Positions 50,133 to 59,653 of a stretch of 64,000 bases of DNA are shown here, one piece after another. Each line of letters opens with the position of its first letter. Position 1 is the stretch's first letter. The notes under the pieces were generated by a model, which saw only the letters and a list, made by a program, of their open reading frames with translations, was not told the origin of the DNA and made no database searches. The DNA lies in contig NZ_FXYE01000002.1 in the NCBI RefSeq assembly GCF_900184935.1, forward strand, positions 558,001 through 622,000, given 5' to 3'. Origin of the DNA: Actibacterium lipolyticum. Lineage in GTDB: Bacteria > Pseudomonadota > Alphaproteobacteria > Rhodobacterales > Rhodobacteraceae. Made by a program: the position numbers and the translations under genes.

Positions 50133-52628
50133 TTAGAACTTCATTTCCAGCGATGCCCAGATTTCGCGGCCAGGCGCGACATAGGTGAACGGCTCGCCCG
50201 AACGATAGGCGGTGTCGTAGTAGGTTTCGTCCGCCAGGTTATCGACGCCGAACCGGATCGCTGTTGTGTCGTTCAGCGCATAGGAACCGACCAGATCAAC
50301 GGTCCAGTAAGACGGCAGAGTGTTGCCGTTCGGAACGCTGCCGCCCAGTTCCCGTGTGCCGGTATAGTTGGCCTGAAGACCAAGCATAAACGCGTCGGTC
50401 AGGTCATAGGTTGCCAACAGGTTGAACTGTTCATGCGCAATGGTCGGCACTTCTTGACCCTTTGCACCATCAACGTCACTTTCCAACGTTTCGCTTTCCA
50501 TGAAGACCGCGCCGCCAAACAGGCCGATACGATCAGACACTTTACCCGAAACGCCCAGCTCCAGACCGCGCATGCGGTATTTCAGCGTGTCTTGGGTCAC
50601 CGACGAACCACGTGGCCCGATATCTTCGCGCGCGTTTGCTTTGGTGGTCTGGAAAAGCGCCGCAGTCAGCAGCAGGTGCTCTTGCAGTTCATACTTTGCG
50701 CCGAATTCGAACGAGGTGTTCTGTTCAGGATCCAGATCCTGACCGCCTTCATCCAGACCGCCGTAATAGCCACCGCCCGCGGCAACTTCTTGGCCCATTG
50801 GGTTGGTCGAAGTCGCAGCCGCCGCATAGAAGCGAAGGTCCTGACGCGGTTTCCACGTCACACCAAGATTACCGTTCAGCATCGTATCGCTGCGGGAATA
50901 GTCGTATGGCGAACCGTCACGCGCTGTACCGGTGCGATCGATTTCGTAGTGATCAAGGCGAAGCCCCGCGTTGACCGACCACGCATCGGAAAGTTCAACA
51001 GTATCAAGCGCATAGATCGACGCGGTTTTCACCTTGGTCTTGGTGAAGCTGTCGCCACGTACTGGCGAAGTACCAAGCCAGCATTCGGTCGGATCTGGGT
51101 TAACCGCTGAAACCGTACAACCACGCTGGCCTGCGGGGGGCTCATAATCTTCCGACTGAAGGTTGTTATAGTTGGTGTATTTGATGGCCTCGCTCGACAG
51201 GCTGACACCCGCGATCCAAGTGTGGTTCTTGCCAAGCCAATCGGATTCACCCGCAAGTTCCAGATCGTTCGAAATCACGTCTGTCTTTTGGTAACGGCTT
51301 TTGAAGCTAAGCCCGACATCCCAATCTTCGGGGTTCGCCGATCCGTTGTCGGTAACGCTGCTTGGTGCCGTCAGCACAAAGTCGTTGATCGACGTCGAAG
51401 CACGAAGCGTGTTCGTCAGTTTCATGCTGGGCGAGATGTCCCAGATCAGACGACCCGTCGCGACGTTCTGCTCAACAGTTTGGAAGTCTCGCTCGGCAAC
51501 GCCATAGAACGTGTCGCGGTCAATACCAAGTTCGGTCACAGGGCCAGATGGAATCGCGATGCCATCGGTGGTGTCGCCATCGTTGATGTAAGGCACACCC
51601 CAGTCAGGCGTTTGTTCGATCTTGGTATAGGTGTAATCCGCCTCAAGCGTGACAGACGGCGAGAAACGGTAACGCAGCGCGCCCGCCAAACCGGAACGGT
51701 CGTCGTTTACGTCTTCACGACCGGCAATTTCGCCTTCTTGCAGCATCCCGTTCAGACGGAATTGCAGCTTTTCGTTTTCACCCCAGTTGAAATCGAATGT
51801 CTGACGCTTGGTGCCTGCGCTGGTGACCTTGGTCGAGGTCTTGTAGAAATCCACGTCCTGCGGCTTTTTCGACGCGATGTTCAGTGTTCCGCCGGTCGTA
51901 CCACGGCCGCCAACAGAACCTGCTGGGCCTTTGATAACTTCGACCTGTTCGGTGCTGAACGTTTCGTGGACGGAAATGCCGGGATCGCGGACACCATCGA
52001 CATAGATGTCGTTGTTCGCGCGGAACCCGCGGATATAGATGTTATCCCCGAACGAGCTGCCGCCTTCGCCAAACCCAAGCGAGATACCCGGCGTTGTCCG
52101 CGCCAATTGGCGGATCGATGTCGTGCCTTTGGTTTCAATCGTTTCTTGGGTGATCGCGGTGACTGTACGAGGCGTATCGATGATCTCGCCCGGCAGTTTT
52201 GCGTTGTTCAGCCGGTCGGCTTTGAAGGGTGCGTCCGGGTCCGCGTTGGGGTTGCCACCTGCCTGCGCCCAAGCGCGCGCTTCGGCTGCTGCCGCTGCTT
52301 CGGCGGCTGCGCGTTCTGCGGCTTCTTGGTCGGCACAAACTTCGGTTCCGGCAAGTGCGGGCGTGCAAACGGTTGGGGCCACGGCCGTTCTAACAACCGT
52401 CGGCGCGGCGCGGCGCGGCGTTACGGCGGGCGCTGGCGCGGGCGCCGGAGCTTCGGTCGTTTCAACTTCGACCGTCGGCAAAACGATCACAGCCTCATCC
52501 ACGGCTTGACCGTAAGCCTGCCCAGCAAAACAAGCCGCCGATAGCGATGCCCCGAATAAAGTTGCTTTCTTACTCGCACGGCCCAAAAGCGCCGAAGACG
52601 GCGCCTGTCGCAATGTACGCATTTCCAT
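50133..52628 (-). CDS. TonB-dependent siderophore receptor (catecholate type)
   Basis: 831 aa from ATG 52628 with AAGGGAC upstream (ATG 52622 is possible). A signal peptide (TLFGASLSAACFAGQAYGQA) precedes an unusually long Ala/Pro-rich spacer (about residues 45-125, ending GGNPNADPDAPF) before the plug. The plug has PRTVTAITQETIETKG, IYIRGFRANNDIYVDGVRDPG and STEQVEVIKGPAGSVGGRGTTGG. The 22-strand barrel ends in a C-terminal aromatic residue (EIWASLEMKF). This Fiu/CirA-like receptor takes up ferric catecholates. It heads the operon receptor, PiuC-like, exbB, exbD, tonB, likely iron-regulated by Fur or RirA; no box was confidently read. Confidence 0.93.
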   Translation of the reverse strand: MEMRTLRQAPSSALLGRASKKATLFGASLSAACFAGQAYGQAVDEAVIVLPTVEVETTEAPAPAPAPAVTPRRAAPTVVRTAVAPTVCTPALAGTEVCADQEAAERAAAEAAAAAEARAWAQAGGNPNADPDAPFKADRLNNAKLPGEIIDTPRTVTAITQETIETKGTTSIRQLARTTPGISLGFGEGGSSFGDNIYIRGFRANNDIYVDGVRDPGISVHETFSTEQVEVIKGPAGSVGGRGTTGGTLNIASKKPQDVDFYKTSTKVTSAGTKRQTFDFNWGENEKLQFRLNGMLQEGEIAGREDVNDDRSGLAGALRYRFSPSVTLEADYTYTKIEQTPDWGVPYINDGDTTDGIAIPSGPVTELGIDRDTFYGVAERDFQTVEQNVATGRLIWDISPSMKLTNTLRASTSINDFVLTAPSSVTDNGSANPEDWDVGLSFKSRYQKTDVISNDLELAGESDWLGKNHTWIAGVSLSSEAIKYTNYNNLQSEDYEPPAGQRGCTVSAVNPDPTECWLGTSPVRGDSFTKTKVKTASIYALDTVELSDAWSVNAGLRLDHYEIDRTGTARDGSPYDYSRSDTMLNGNLGVTWKPRQDLRFYAAAATSTNPMGQEVAAGGGYYGGLDEGGQDLDPEQNTSFEFGAKYELQEHLLLTAALFQTTKANAREDIGPRGSSVTQDTLKYRMRGLELGVSGKVSDRIGLFGGAVFMESETLESDVDGAKGQEVPTIAHEQFNLLATYDLTDAFMLGLQANYTGTRELGGSVPNGNTLPSYWTVDLVGSYALNDTTAIRFGVDNLADETYYDTAYRSGEPFTYVAPGREIWASLEMKF

Positions 52629-52963
52629 GTCCCTTGATCTGTTAATCAGCATCCACTTCACGCCAAGGCGTGTTTCGAATGCGCAATTGACTGTCTGGAA
52701 CATGTGTCTTGATGGCGTGTCGCGCTTCGGGCGTCTCGTAATTGACTATTTTAGTAAAGTAAAGCGGACCGAAGGAATTTGCGCACCAGAAAAACCGCAC
52801 CGGCGGACCTGTTGCGCGGGCCGAATATTGCCAGCTTTAATTCAAAATTAGCGTCCGAAACGCGGCAAAACGCACCGCCTCTTCGCCCAAGATGATTGCG
52901 AAAGAATTAACTCTTGGTCGCATGCAAAGCCACGGCCGCATGTCGGTTGATGACCCGCGCGAC
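52629..52963. promoter_or_regulatory. Promoter region of the TonB operon
   Basis: About 335 bp. A run of A/T (TAATTGACTATTTTAGTAAA, near 52740-52759) lies 110 bp upstream of the receptor and is a candidate for iron control, but no clear Fur or Irr/RirA consensus is present. No gene is seen in it. Confidence 0.35.
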
Positions 52964-53248
52964 TCAGTCCCCTTGGGCCAGCGGCAACCGCGCGATCGTA
53001 CTTAGCGTAACGCCGTCCGGTGCCTCCACCATAACCGCACACCACCAGTCATAGTCCAACTGTAGCATCGCAGGCATCGCGCCATGGGTTGCGTGGGCGG
53101 TACGTGCCTTCGTCAAAGGATCCTGCGGCAAATCGACGGCAAAGCGCACCTTCACCCGCCCCAGCGCGCGTTTTCGCAGATGAAAAACCAGCGGAACGAC
53201 AAGCGCAGCCGCCACTGCGGCCAACGCTATTATCGTTGGAAAATTCAT
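52964..53248 (-). CDS. Small membrane-anchored protein, uncharacterised
   Basis: 94 aa with AAGGAGG upstream. MNFPTIIALAAVAAALVVPLVFHLRKRALGRV gives one N-terminal transmembrane helix followed by a basic stretch, then a soluble part with QDPLTKARTAHATHGAMPAMLQLDYDWWCAVMV. No family recognised. It lies 50 bp downstream of the iron alcohol dehydrogenase on the same strand and could be its last operon member. Confidence 0.65.
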   Translation of the reverse strand: MNFPTIIALAAVAAALVVPLVFHLRKRALGRVKVRFAVDLPQDPLTKARTAHATHGAMPAMLQLDYDWWCAVMVEAPDGVTLSTIARLPLAQGD

Positions 53249-53298
53249 CGCGCGCCTCCTTGCCGTCTAGACCCCGAGCCAGCGCGATGCTGGCCCCG

Positions 53299-54444
53299 CT
53301 AGACGATCTGAAGCAACAGCTCACGCGTATTTTCGGCTGTCATCTCAACCGGGTTTCCGCCCGTACTTGGGTCGATCAATGCCCCGGCCACGATGCGATC
53401 GATATCGGGGTTTTCGATCCCAAGGCCCGCAAGCGTCCTTGGAACACAAAGGGACGCGTTCAGATCATCCACATAGGCGCAGAACCCATCGAAACCGCCC
53501 ACAATGCCAAGGTAGTTCGCCGCCTGCCCGATGACGGTTTCAATCGCGGGTTTGTTGAACTGAAGCACCGCAGGCATACAGACCGCGTTCGTTGTGCCGT
53601 GATGCGTGTGATAGATCGCCCCGATAGGATGCGACAGCGCGTGGATCGCCCCCAGCCCCTTTTGAAACGCCGTCGCGCCCATAGCCGCAGCCGACATCAT
53701 ATGCGCGCGCGCCTCTAGGTCAGTGCCGTCGGCATAGGCCCGTGGCAGGTATTCCTTCACCAACCGCATCCCTTCCAGCGCCATGCCCTGTGACATGGGG
53801 TGGTAATGCGGTGAACAGAACGCTTCGACGCAATGGGCAAAAGCATCAAGACCGGTGCCCGCCGTTATGAATTTCGGCATGCCCACCGTCAGTTCGGGAT
53901 CGCAGATAACCACCGTTGGCAAAAACTTGGGGTGGAAGATGATCTTCTTTTCTGCAGTTTCAGAGTTGGTGATGACAGACGCCCGGCCAACCTCTGACCC
54001 CGTCCCTGCTGTCGTCGGCACGGCCACAATCGGCGCGATGGCGTCGGCATCGGCGCGTGTCCACCAGTCACCGATATCTTCAAAATCCCACAACGGGCGG
54101 GTTTGCCCGGCAAGGAAGGCGACCAACTTGCCCAGGTCAAGCCCCGATCCGCCGCCAAAGGCAACGACACCATCGTGCCCGCCCTCTTTGAAGGCCTTAA
54201 CGCCGGCTGCCGCGTTCTTTTCGTTGGGGTTTGGGTCAACATCGGCAAAGATCGCGCGACCAAGGCCCGCAGCCTCTAACAGGTCAAGCGTGCGGGTGGT
54301 TATATCCATGCCAGCCAGCCCGCGATCGGTGATCAGCAGCGGCTTCTTGATACCCGCAACCGCACAGGCCTCTGCGATTTCAGAAATGCGCCCGGCCCCA
54401 AAACGGATGGCGGTAGGATATGACCAGTTTGCAGTTAAAGACAT
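53299..54444 (-). CDS. Iron-containing alcohol dehydrogenase
   Basis: 381 aa, group III ADH. NAD-binding GGGSGLDLGK; metal ligands in order Asp200 and His204 (GTGLDAFAHCVEAF), His268 and His282 (GAIHALSHPIGAIYHTHHGTTNA). It oxidises a primary alcohol to an aldehyde with NAD. It directly follows an aldehyde dehydrogenase and a glutamine-synthetase-like gene, so in this operon it likely converts a hydroxy group of a (gamma-glutamylated) intermediate to an aldehyde. Starts at ATG 54444 near the ALDH stop (4 bp gap). Confidence 0.92.
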   Translation of the reverse strand: MSLTANWSYPTAIRFGAGRISEIAEACAVAGIKKPLLITDRGLAGMDITTRTLDLLEAAGLGRAIFADVDPNPNEKNAAAGVKAFKEGGHDGVVAFGGGSGLDLGKLVAFLAGQTRPLWDFEDIGDWWTRADADAIAPIVAVPTTAGTGSEVGRASVITNSETAEKKIIFHPKFLPTVVICDPELTVGMPKFITAGTGLDAFAHCVEAFCSPHYHPMSQGMALEGMRLVKEYLPRAYADGTDLEARAHMMSAAAMGATAFQKGLGAIHALSHPIGAIYHTHHGTTNAVCMPAVLQFNKPAIETVIGQAANYLGIVGGFDGFCAYVDDLNASLCVPRTLAGLGIENPDIDRIVAGALIDPSTGGNPVEMTAENTRELLLQIV

Positions 54445-54448
54445 CAGC

Positions 54449-55822
54449 TTAAGCTTTCTTAAGGTGGTAAGATTTGGGACGCGTCAGGTTGTGGTATCCG
54501 ATCACGGAAAGCCCCCCGCCACGCCCGGTATTTTTGCAGCCCGTCCAGCACAGACCCGGATCCAGATAGTCGGCGCGGTTCATAAACACGGTGCCGGTTT
54601 CGATCTGGTCCGCAATCGCCTCGGCCCGTGCGGCGTCTTGAGTCCAAAGCGACGCGGTCAGGCCGAATTCACTGTCATTCATCAACTTAATCGCTTCGGC
54701 GTCGTCTTTTACCGGCATGATGCCGACAACGGGGCCAAAGCTTTCGTCGCGCATGACGCGCATGTCATGTGTCACGTTGGTCAGGATTTGCGGCATCAGA
54801 TAGGCCCCGTTGTCATTCGGGAACAGCGCAGGATCGATATGCGCGGTCGCGCCTGCGGCGATAGCCTCGGCTGTTTGGGCGCGCACCTCGTCGGCGAAAC
54901 GCGCATGGGCCATCGGGCCAAGCGTGGTTTCGGGGTCCAGCGGATTGCCCAGCTTATAACCGTTGACGATGGCCACCGCCTTTTCGACAAACGCGTCAAA
55001 CAAACTTTCGGCGACATAAATCCGTTCGATCCCGCAGCAGCACTGGCCCGAATTGAACATCGCCCCATCGATCAGCGTATCCACCGCCGCGTCCAAGTTT
55101 GCGTCGTCCATGACATAGCCGGGGTCTTTGCCCCCCAGCTCCAGCCCGATACCGGTAAAGGTGCCTGCCGCCGCGACCTCCATCGCCTTGCCGCCGCCAA
55201 CAGAGCCGGTGAAATTCACAAAACCAAAGGCCCGATCCGCGATCAGATCAGATGTCGTTTTGTGATCAAGGAAGACATTCTGAAACACATCCTCTGGCAC
55301 GCCAGCCGCGTGGAATGCCGCCGCCATCCGTTCCCCAACTAGCGGCGTCTGAGAGGCATGTTTCAGCATCACCGCATTACCCGCAATCAACGCCGGGGCA
55401 ACCGTGTTGATCGCCGTCATGTAGGGATAGTTCCACGGGGCCACCACCAGCACCAAACCGTGGGGCACGCGTTTGATCACCCGGCGAAAGGCATCGCTAT
55501 CTTCGACCTCAATCGGGGCCAGCGCATCATGGGCAATTTCGGCCATATAGCTTGCGCGTTCGTTAAAGCCGCCGAATTCGCCGCCGTACCGAATGGGGCG
55601 CCCCATTTGCCATGCCAGTTCCGGGACGATTTCGTCGTTCATCGCCCCCACTGCGGCAACGCCCGCCTGCACAAGTGCGATACGTTCGTCCAGCGGCCGC
55701 GCGGCCCATTCCGATTGCGCCGCCTTGGCCCGCGCAACGGCGGCGTTGGCCTTTGCGCGCGACAGGGTCGGACGTTCCGCATAAACAGACCCATCGATGG
55801 GCGAGATGCATTTGACAGTCAT
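54449..55822 (-). CDS. NAD(P)-dependent aldehyde dehydrogenase
   Basis: 457 aa. The ALDH core has VAPWNYPYMTAINTVAPALIAGNAVMLK, FTGSVGGG, LELGGKDPGYV with catalytic Glu228, and FNSGQCCCGIERIYV with the nucleophile Cys262 (middle of three). It oxidises an aldehyde to a carboxylate with NAD(P). In gene order it lies between the glutamine-synthetase-like ligase and the iron ADH, matching ligase, alcohol oxidation, aldehyde oxidation. Substrate open; succinate-semialdehyde-type enzymes are the nearest general kind. Confidence 0.92.
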   Translation of the reverse strand: MTVKCISPIDGSVYAERPTLSRAKANAAVARAKAAQSEWAARPLDERIALVQAGVAAVGAMNDEIVPELAWQMGRPIRYGGEFGGFNERASYMAEIAHDALAPIEVEDSDAFRRVIKRVPHGLVLVVAPWNYPYMTAINTVAPALIAGNAVMLKHASQTPLVGERMAAAFHAAGVPEDVFQNVFLDHKTTSDLIADRAFGFVNFTGSVGGGKAMEVAAAGTFTGIGLELGGKDPGYVMDDANLDAAVDTLIDGAMFNSGQCCCGIERIYVAESLFDAFVEKAVAIVNGYKLGNPLDPETTLGPMAHARFADEVRAQTAEAIAAGATAHIDPALFPNDNGAYLMPQILTNVTHDMRVMRDESFGPVVGIMPVKDDAEAIKLMNDSEFGLTASLWTQDAARAEAIADQIETGTVFMNRADYLDPGLCWTGCKNTGRGGGLSVIGYHNLTRPKSYHLKKA

Positions 55823-55825
55823 GGA

Positions 55826-57190
55826 TTAGGCCCTTTCAAAGCCACGCGCGATTTCCCAATCGGTCACCACGCGGTCGTATTCTTCTTGTTCCCATTCAGC
55901 AGCGCGGGTGTAGTGATCAACCACGTCATCCCCCATCGCGCCCCGCAGGAACGCCGAATTGCGCAGCGTTTCCGTCGCTTTGCGCAAAGTCTGTGGAATG
56001 TCGCCTGCTTTTGCATCTTCATAGACATCGCCCGTCGTGGCGGGTGCCAGCGTCATCTTGTCTTCGATCCCTTTGATCCCTGCGGCAAGCATCGCTGCCT
56101 GCGCCAGATAAGGGTTCAGGTCCGACCCGCCAATCCGGCATTCCACGCGCACGCCCTTGGTTCCATCCCCACACAGGCGGAAACCGGCGGTTCGGTTATC
56201 AACGGACCAAACGGTCTTTGTCGGGGCGAATGTACCCTTTGCGAACCGCTTATAACTGTTCACATAAGGCGCAAGGAAATAGGTGTAATCAGGGGCATAG
56301 GCGATCAGGCCAGCCATGTAATGGCGCATCAAATCCGACATCCCCAACGGCGCGGATTTGTCAAAGAACGCTGGCTCTCCATCTTTCCACAGCGACTGAT
56401 GCACATGGCTGGAGGACCCAACGCGGTCATGGTGCCACTTGGACAAGAAGGTCGCCGCGCGGCCGTGCTGCCAGGCGATCTCTTTGACCGCATGTTTGGC
56501 GATGGAGTGGTGATCGGCGCAGTCCAACGCGGGCGCATAGCGGATGTTCAGCTCTTCCTGCCCGGTCTCGGCCTCGCCCTTCGAATTTTCGATGGGCAGA
56601 CCCGCCGCAAACAGGTGGTTGCGGATCGGGCGCATGACGCCCTCTTCCTTTGTCGTCTGAAGGATGTGGTAATCTTCGTTATAGCCGCTGATCGGCTGCA
56701 TATCGCGAAAACCCGACTTGCGGATATCGTCAAAGCTCTGTTCGAACAGGAAAAACTCCAGCTCGGTCGCCATCATGGCGTCGAAACCCAAGGCTTCTAG
56801 CCGCGCGATCTGCTTTTTCAAAATCGCGCGCGGCGAATGGGGAACCGGTTCATGGGTGTGATGATCAAGGATATCGCAAAGCACCATCGCGGTCCCTTCC
56901 AGCCACGGCACCGGGCGGATCGTTCCCAGATCGGGCTTCATGACGTAATCGCCATACCCCTTTTCCCAACTGGTCGAGGCATAGCCATCCGGCGTCGCCA
57001 TCTCTAGGTCGGTGGCAAGCAGGTAATTGCAGCAGTGCGTTTCGTTGAAGGACGTCTCAACAAAATTCACCGCATGGAACCGCTTGCCCATCAAGCGCCC
57101 CTGCATATCCACAAAGCAGACCAGAACAGTATCGTAGGTGCCGCTTGCGACGTCGGTTTTCAGCTGATCGAAAGTTAAGGTTCCGGGCAT
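55826..57190 (-). CDS. Glutamine-synthetase-family ligase (gamma-glutamylamine synthetase-like)
   Basis: 454 aa starting MPGTLTFDQLKTDV at ATG 57190. Class I GS fold: N-terminal TYDTVLVCFVDMQGRLMGKRF, catalytic ATELEFFLFEQSF with the metal Glu pair, SSHVHQSLWK, NSYKRFAKGTFAPT and RVECRIGGSDLNPYLAQAAMLAAG. It matches the PuuA/GlnA3/GlnA4 branch that joins glutamate to an amine rather than ammonia. Substrates known for this branch include putrescine, ethanolamine and isopropylamine. Next to an ADH, an ALDH and a formylglutamate-amidohydrolase-like gene, it fits a gamma-glutamyl route. Confidence 0.9.
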   Translation of the reverse strand: MPGTLTFDQLKTDVASGTYDTVLVCFVDMQGRLMGKRFHAVNFVETSFNETHCCNYLLATDLEMATPDGYASTSWEKGYGDYVMKPDLGTIRPVPWLEGTAMVLCDILDHHTHEPVPHSPRAILKKQIARLEALGFDAMMATELEFFLFEQSFDDIRKSGFRDMQPISGYNEDYHILQTTKEEGVMRPIRNHLFAAGLPIENSKGEAETGQEELNIRYAPALDCADHHSIAKHAVKEIAWQHGRAATFLSKWHHDRVGSSSHVHQSLWKDGEPAFFDKSAPLGMSDLMRHYMAGLIAYAPDYTYFLAPYVNSYKRFAKGTFAPTKTVWSVDNRTAGFRLCGDGTKGVRVECRIGGSDLNPYLAQAAMLAAGIKGIEDKMTLAPATTGDVYEDAKAGDIPQTLRKATETLRNSAFLRGAMGDDVVDHYTRAAEWEQEEYDRVVTDWEIARGFERA

Positions 57191-57248
57191 GTCTAATCCA
57201 AGTTCGGTTGGGTGGTGGGGGCAACGCAGTGCTGCCCCCATCTAAGCG

Positions 57249-58280
57249 TCAGCTGTAACGGTACGGGCGGCCCGCCTTCAGCATATCGGCGTTGTACTTC
57301 TTGATGATATCGACAACGCGGCGCTTCGTCTCGGACTCGGCTGCGATCTCTTCCCAGAACTCATAGGCTTTGGTTTCCACCGTTGCCCATTCTTCGTCCG
57401 GGATGGAGGTCAGCTCCATCTTGGGGCCGTTAACGCGCAGGTCGGCCTCGCCGCCCCAATACCACCACTGACGATAGTAATGCGACTGGTCACAGCACAC
57501 GCGGAACAGCGTTTGCAGATCTTCGGGCAGTTCGTTCCAGCGTTCCATGTTCGCAAAGAACGACCCGGCCCATGCGCCCGAAATGTTGTTGGTCAGGAAG
57601 TAGTTGGTCACGTCAGCCCAACCAACGGTATAATCCTCGGTGATGCCGGACCATGCGATGCCGTCCAGTTCGCCGGTTTGCATGGCAACTTCGATATCCT
57701 CCCAAGGCAGGTTCACCGGCACCACGCCAAACTGGCTTAGGAAACGGCCAGCCGTCGGGAAGGTGAAGACGCGCTTGCCTTCAAGGTCTTTCAGGCTGCG
57801 GATCGGATCTTTGGTTGCGAAATGGCACGGATCCCATGCGCCGGCGCTGATGTGTTTCACGCCAACCTTGGAATATTCTTCGTCCCAGATTTCGTTCAGG
57901 CCGTATTTGTTGAACAGCACCGGCACATCAAGCGAATAGCGCGACGCGAACGGGAAATAGCCGCCAAACACGGTCACTTCGGTCGGGGACGCCATAGAGT
58001 CGTCATCGGACTGTACCGCATCAATCGTGCCGCGCTGCATTGCCTGAAACAGCTCTCCGGTTGGAACCAGCTGATCTGCGAAGAACAGTTCAATCTGCAT
58101 CCGGTCGCCAGCGATTTTGTTAAACATCTCGATCGCGGGCACGATCACCTCGGCGGCCAAAGCCGCGCCAGCATAGGTTTGCATCCGCCATTTAATGGTA
58201 CTTTGGGCAAGCGCAGGCGTTGCCAGCGCCGCCGCCGGCGCAATCGCCGCACCCTGAATAAACTTACGTCTTGAAGTCAT
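57249..58280 (-). CDS. dctP: TRAP transporter periplasmic binding protein with Tat signal
   Basis: 343 aa starting MTSRRKFIQGAAIAPAAALA at ATG 58280, with AAGGAGAA ahead. Twin-arginine signal SRRKFIQG cut after PALAQ. The mature part (STIKWRMQTYAGAALA...FFADQLVPTGELFQAM) resembles the TakP/2-oxoacid-binding group of DctP. It binds substrate and passes it to the large and small permeases encoded next. It differs clearly from the DctP at 40101. Ligand unknown. Confidence 0.93.
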   Translation of the reverse strand: MTSRRKFIQGAAIAPAAALATPALAQSTIKWRMQTYAGAALAAEVIVPAIEMFNKIAGDRMQIELFFADQLVPTGELFQAMQRGTIDAVQSDDDSMASPTEVTVFGGYFPFASRYSLDVPVLFNKYGLNEIWDEEYSKVGVKHISAGAWDPCHFATKDPIRSLKDLEGKRVFTFPTAGRFLSQFGVVPVNLPWEDIEVAMQTGELDGIAWSGITEDYTVGWADVTNYFLTNNISGAWAGSFFANMERWNELPEDLQTLFRVCCDQSHYYRQWWYWGGEADLRVNGPKMELTSIPDEEWATVETKAYEFWEEIAAESETKRRVVDIIKKYNADMLKAGRPYRYS

Positions 58281-58324
58281 ATCGTTTCTCCTTGTTGGGT
58301 TTCGACCGCTTCGGGGCGGTTCTT

Positions 58325-59653
58325 TTACGGTTTGTTGTAAATGTAGTCCGGCAACCAAGTCGCGATGCCGGGGAAAACCATGACCAGCACAAGCGCCAGA
58401 ACCATGATCAACACAAATGGAGTGATCGACGAATATATGTCGCGCAGGCTAATCTCTGGCGGGGCCATGGCCCGCATCAAGAACAGATTATACCCGAACG
58501 GAGGCGTCATATACGCAATTTGCGTCGTGATGGTGTAAAGGATGCCATACCAGATCAAATCAAAGCCCAGCTCTCCGACCAGCGGAACATAAAGCGGGGC
58601 AACGATGACCAGCATCGCGGTGTCATCCAGAAACGTTCCCATCAGGATGAAACTTAGCTGCATCAAGATCAGGATCATCAGCGGTGACAGGTTCAGTTTT
58701 TCGGTGAACACATTTTCAATCGCCTTAACCGCGCCCAGACCGTCAAACACAGCCCCAAACGCAAGCGCGGCAAGGATGATCCACATGAACATGCAGGTAA
58801 TGCCAAGCGTGTTGCGTACCGAGTTTTCAAAGACCTCTCGTGTCATGCGCCCTTTCAGAACCGCAGCCACGAACGCCGCAATGGCGCCAATCGCCGAACT
58901 TTCAACAAGTGACGTCCACCCGTTCACGAAGGGCACCATCATCACTGCAAAAATAACGACAGGCAGCAGACCCGCCCGCAATAGGCGCATCTTTTCGGCG
59001 CGTGGGATATCGCGTTCCGCGGCTGGCAACACTGGGCCCAGCTTGGGGTTAATCCGGCAGCGAATGACGATATAGGCGACGAACAGGCCTGCCATCATCA
59101 GGCCCGGCAGAACACCCGCCAGCCACAGCTGCCCAACGGGTTGGCGCGCAATCATCGCGTAAAGAACCAACACTACGGACGGCGGCACAAGAATGCCCAA
59201 CGATGACCCTGCTTGGATCACCCCCGTCACCATCCGCTTGTCGTATCCGCGCTTTAACAGCTCGGGCAGTGCGATGGTTGACCCAATCGCCATCCCCGCC
59301 ACCGACAACCCGTTCATCGCCGATATCAGCACCATCAAACCGATCGTGCCAACCGCAAGGCCGCCGCGCAGGCCACCCATCCAGACATGGAACATCTTAT
59401 AAAGATCATCGGCGATCTTTGATTCCGACAATACGTAGCCCATGAAAATGAACATCGGCAGCGTCAGCAACGGATACCATTTCATCAGCTTCATGGCGGC
59501 CGAGAAGCCGATATCAAAGCCCCCCTTGTCGCCCCACAATAACAAGGCCGCGACAACCGCGATAAATCCGATGGCCCCGAATACGCGCTGCCCTGTCAGC
59601 AGCATCAGCATCATCGTTGAAAACATCAAAGTGGCGATCAATTCATAGGACAT
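58325..59653 (-). CDS. dctM: TRAP transporter large permease (DctM)
   Basis: 442 aa, about 12 helices. Landmarks: ISAMNGLSVAGMAIGSTIALPELLKRGYDKRM, GSSLGILVPPSVVLVLYAMIARQPVGQLW, FGAVFDGLGAVKAIENV and MTPPFGYNLFLMRA near the C-terminus. Partner of the DctQ just upstream; their stop and start share one base (59653). Confidence 0.94.
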   Translation of the reverse strand: MSYELIATLMFSTMMLMLLTGQRVFGAIGFIAVVAALLLWGDKGGFDIGFSAAMKLMKWYPLLTLPMFIFMGYVLSESKIADDLYKMFHVWMGGLRGGLAVGTIGLMVLISAMNGLSVAGMAIGSTIALPELLKRGYDKRMVTGVIQAGSSLGILVPPSVVLVLYAMIARQPVGQLWLAGVLPGLMMAGLFVAYIVIRCRINPKLGPVLPAAERDIPRAEKMRLLRAGLLPVVIFAVMMVPFVNGWTSLVESSAIGAIAAFVAAVLKGRMTREVFENSVRNTLGITCMFMWIILAALAFGAVFDGLGAVKAIENVFTEKLNLSPLMILILMQLSFILMGTFLDDTAMLVIVAPLYVPLVGELGFDLIWYGILYTITTQIAYMTPPFGYNLFLMRAMAPPEISLRDIYSSITPFVLIMVLALVLVMVFPGIATWLPDYIYNKP

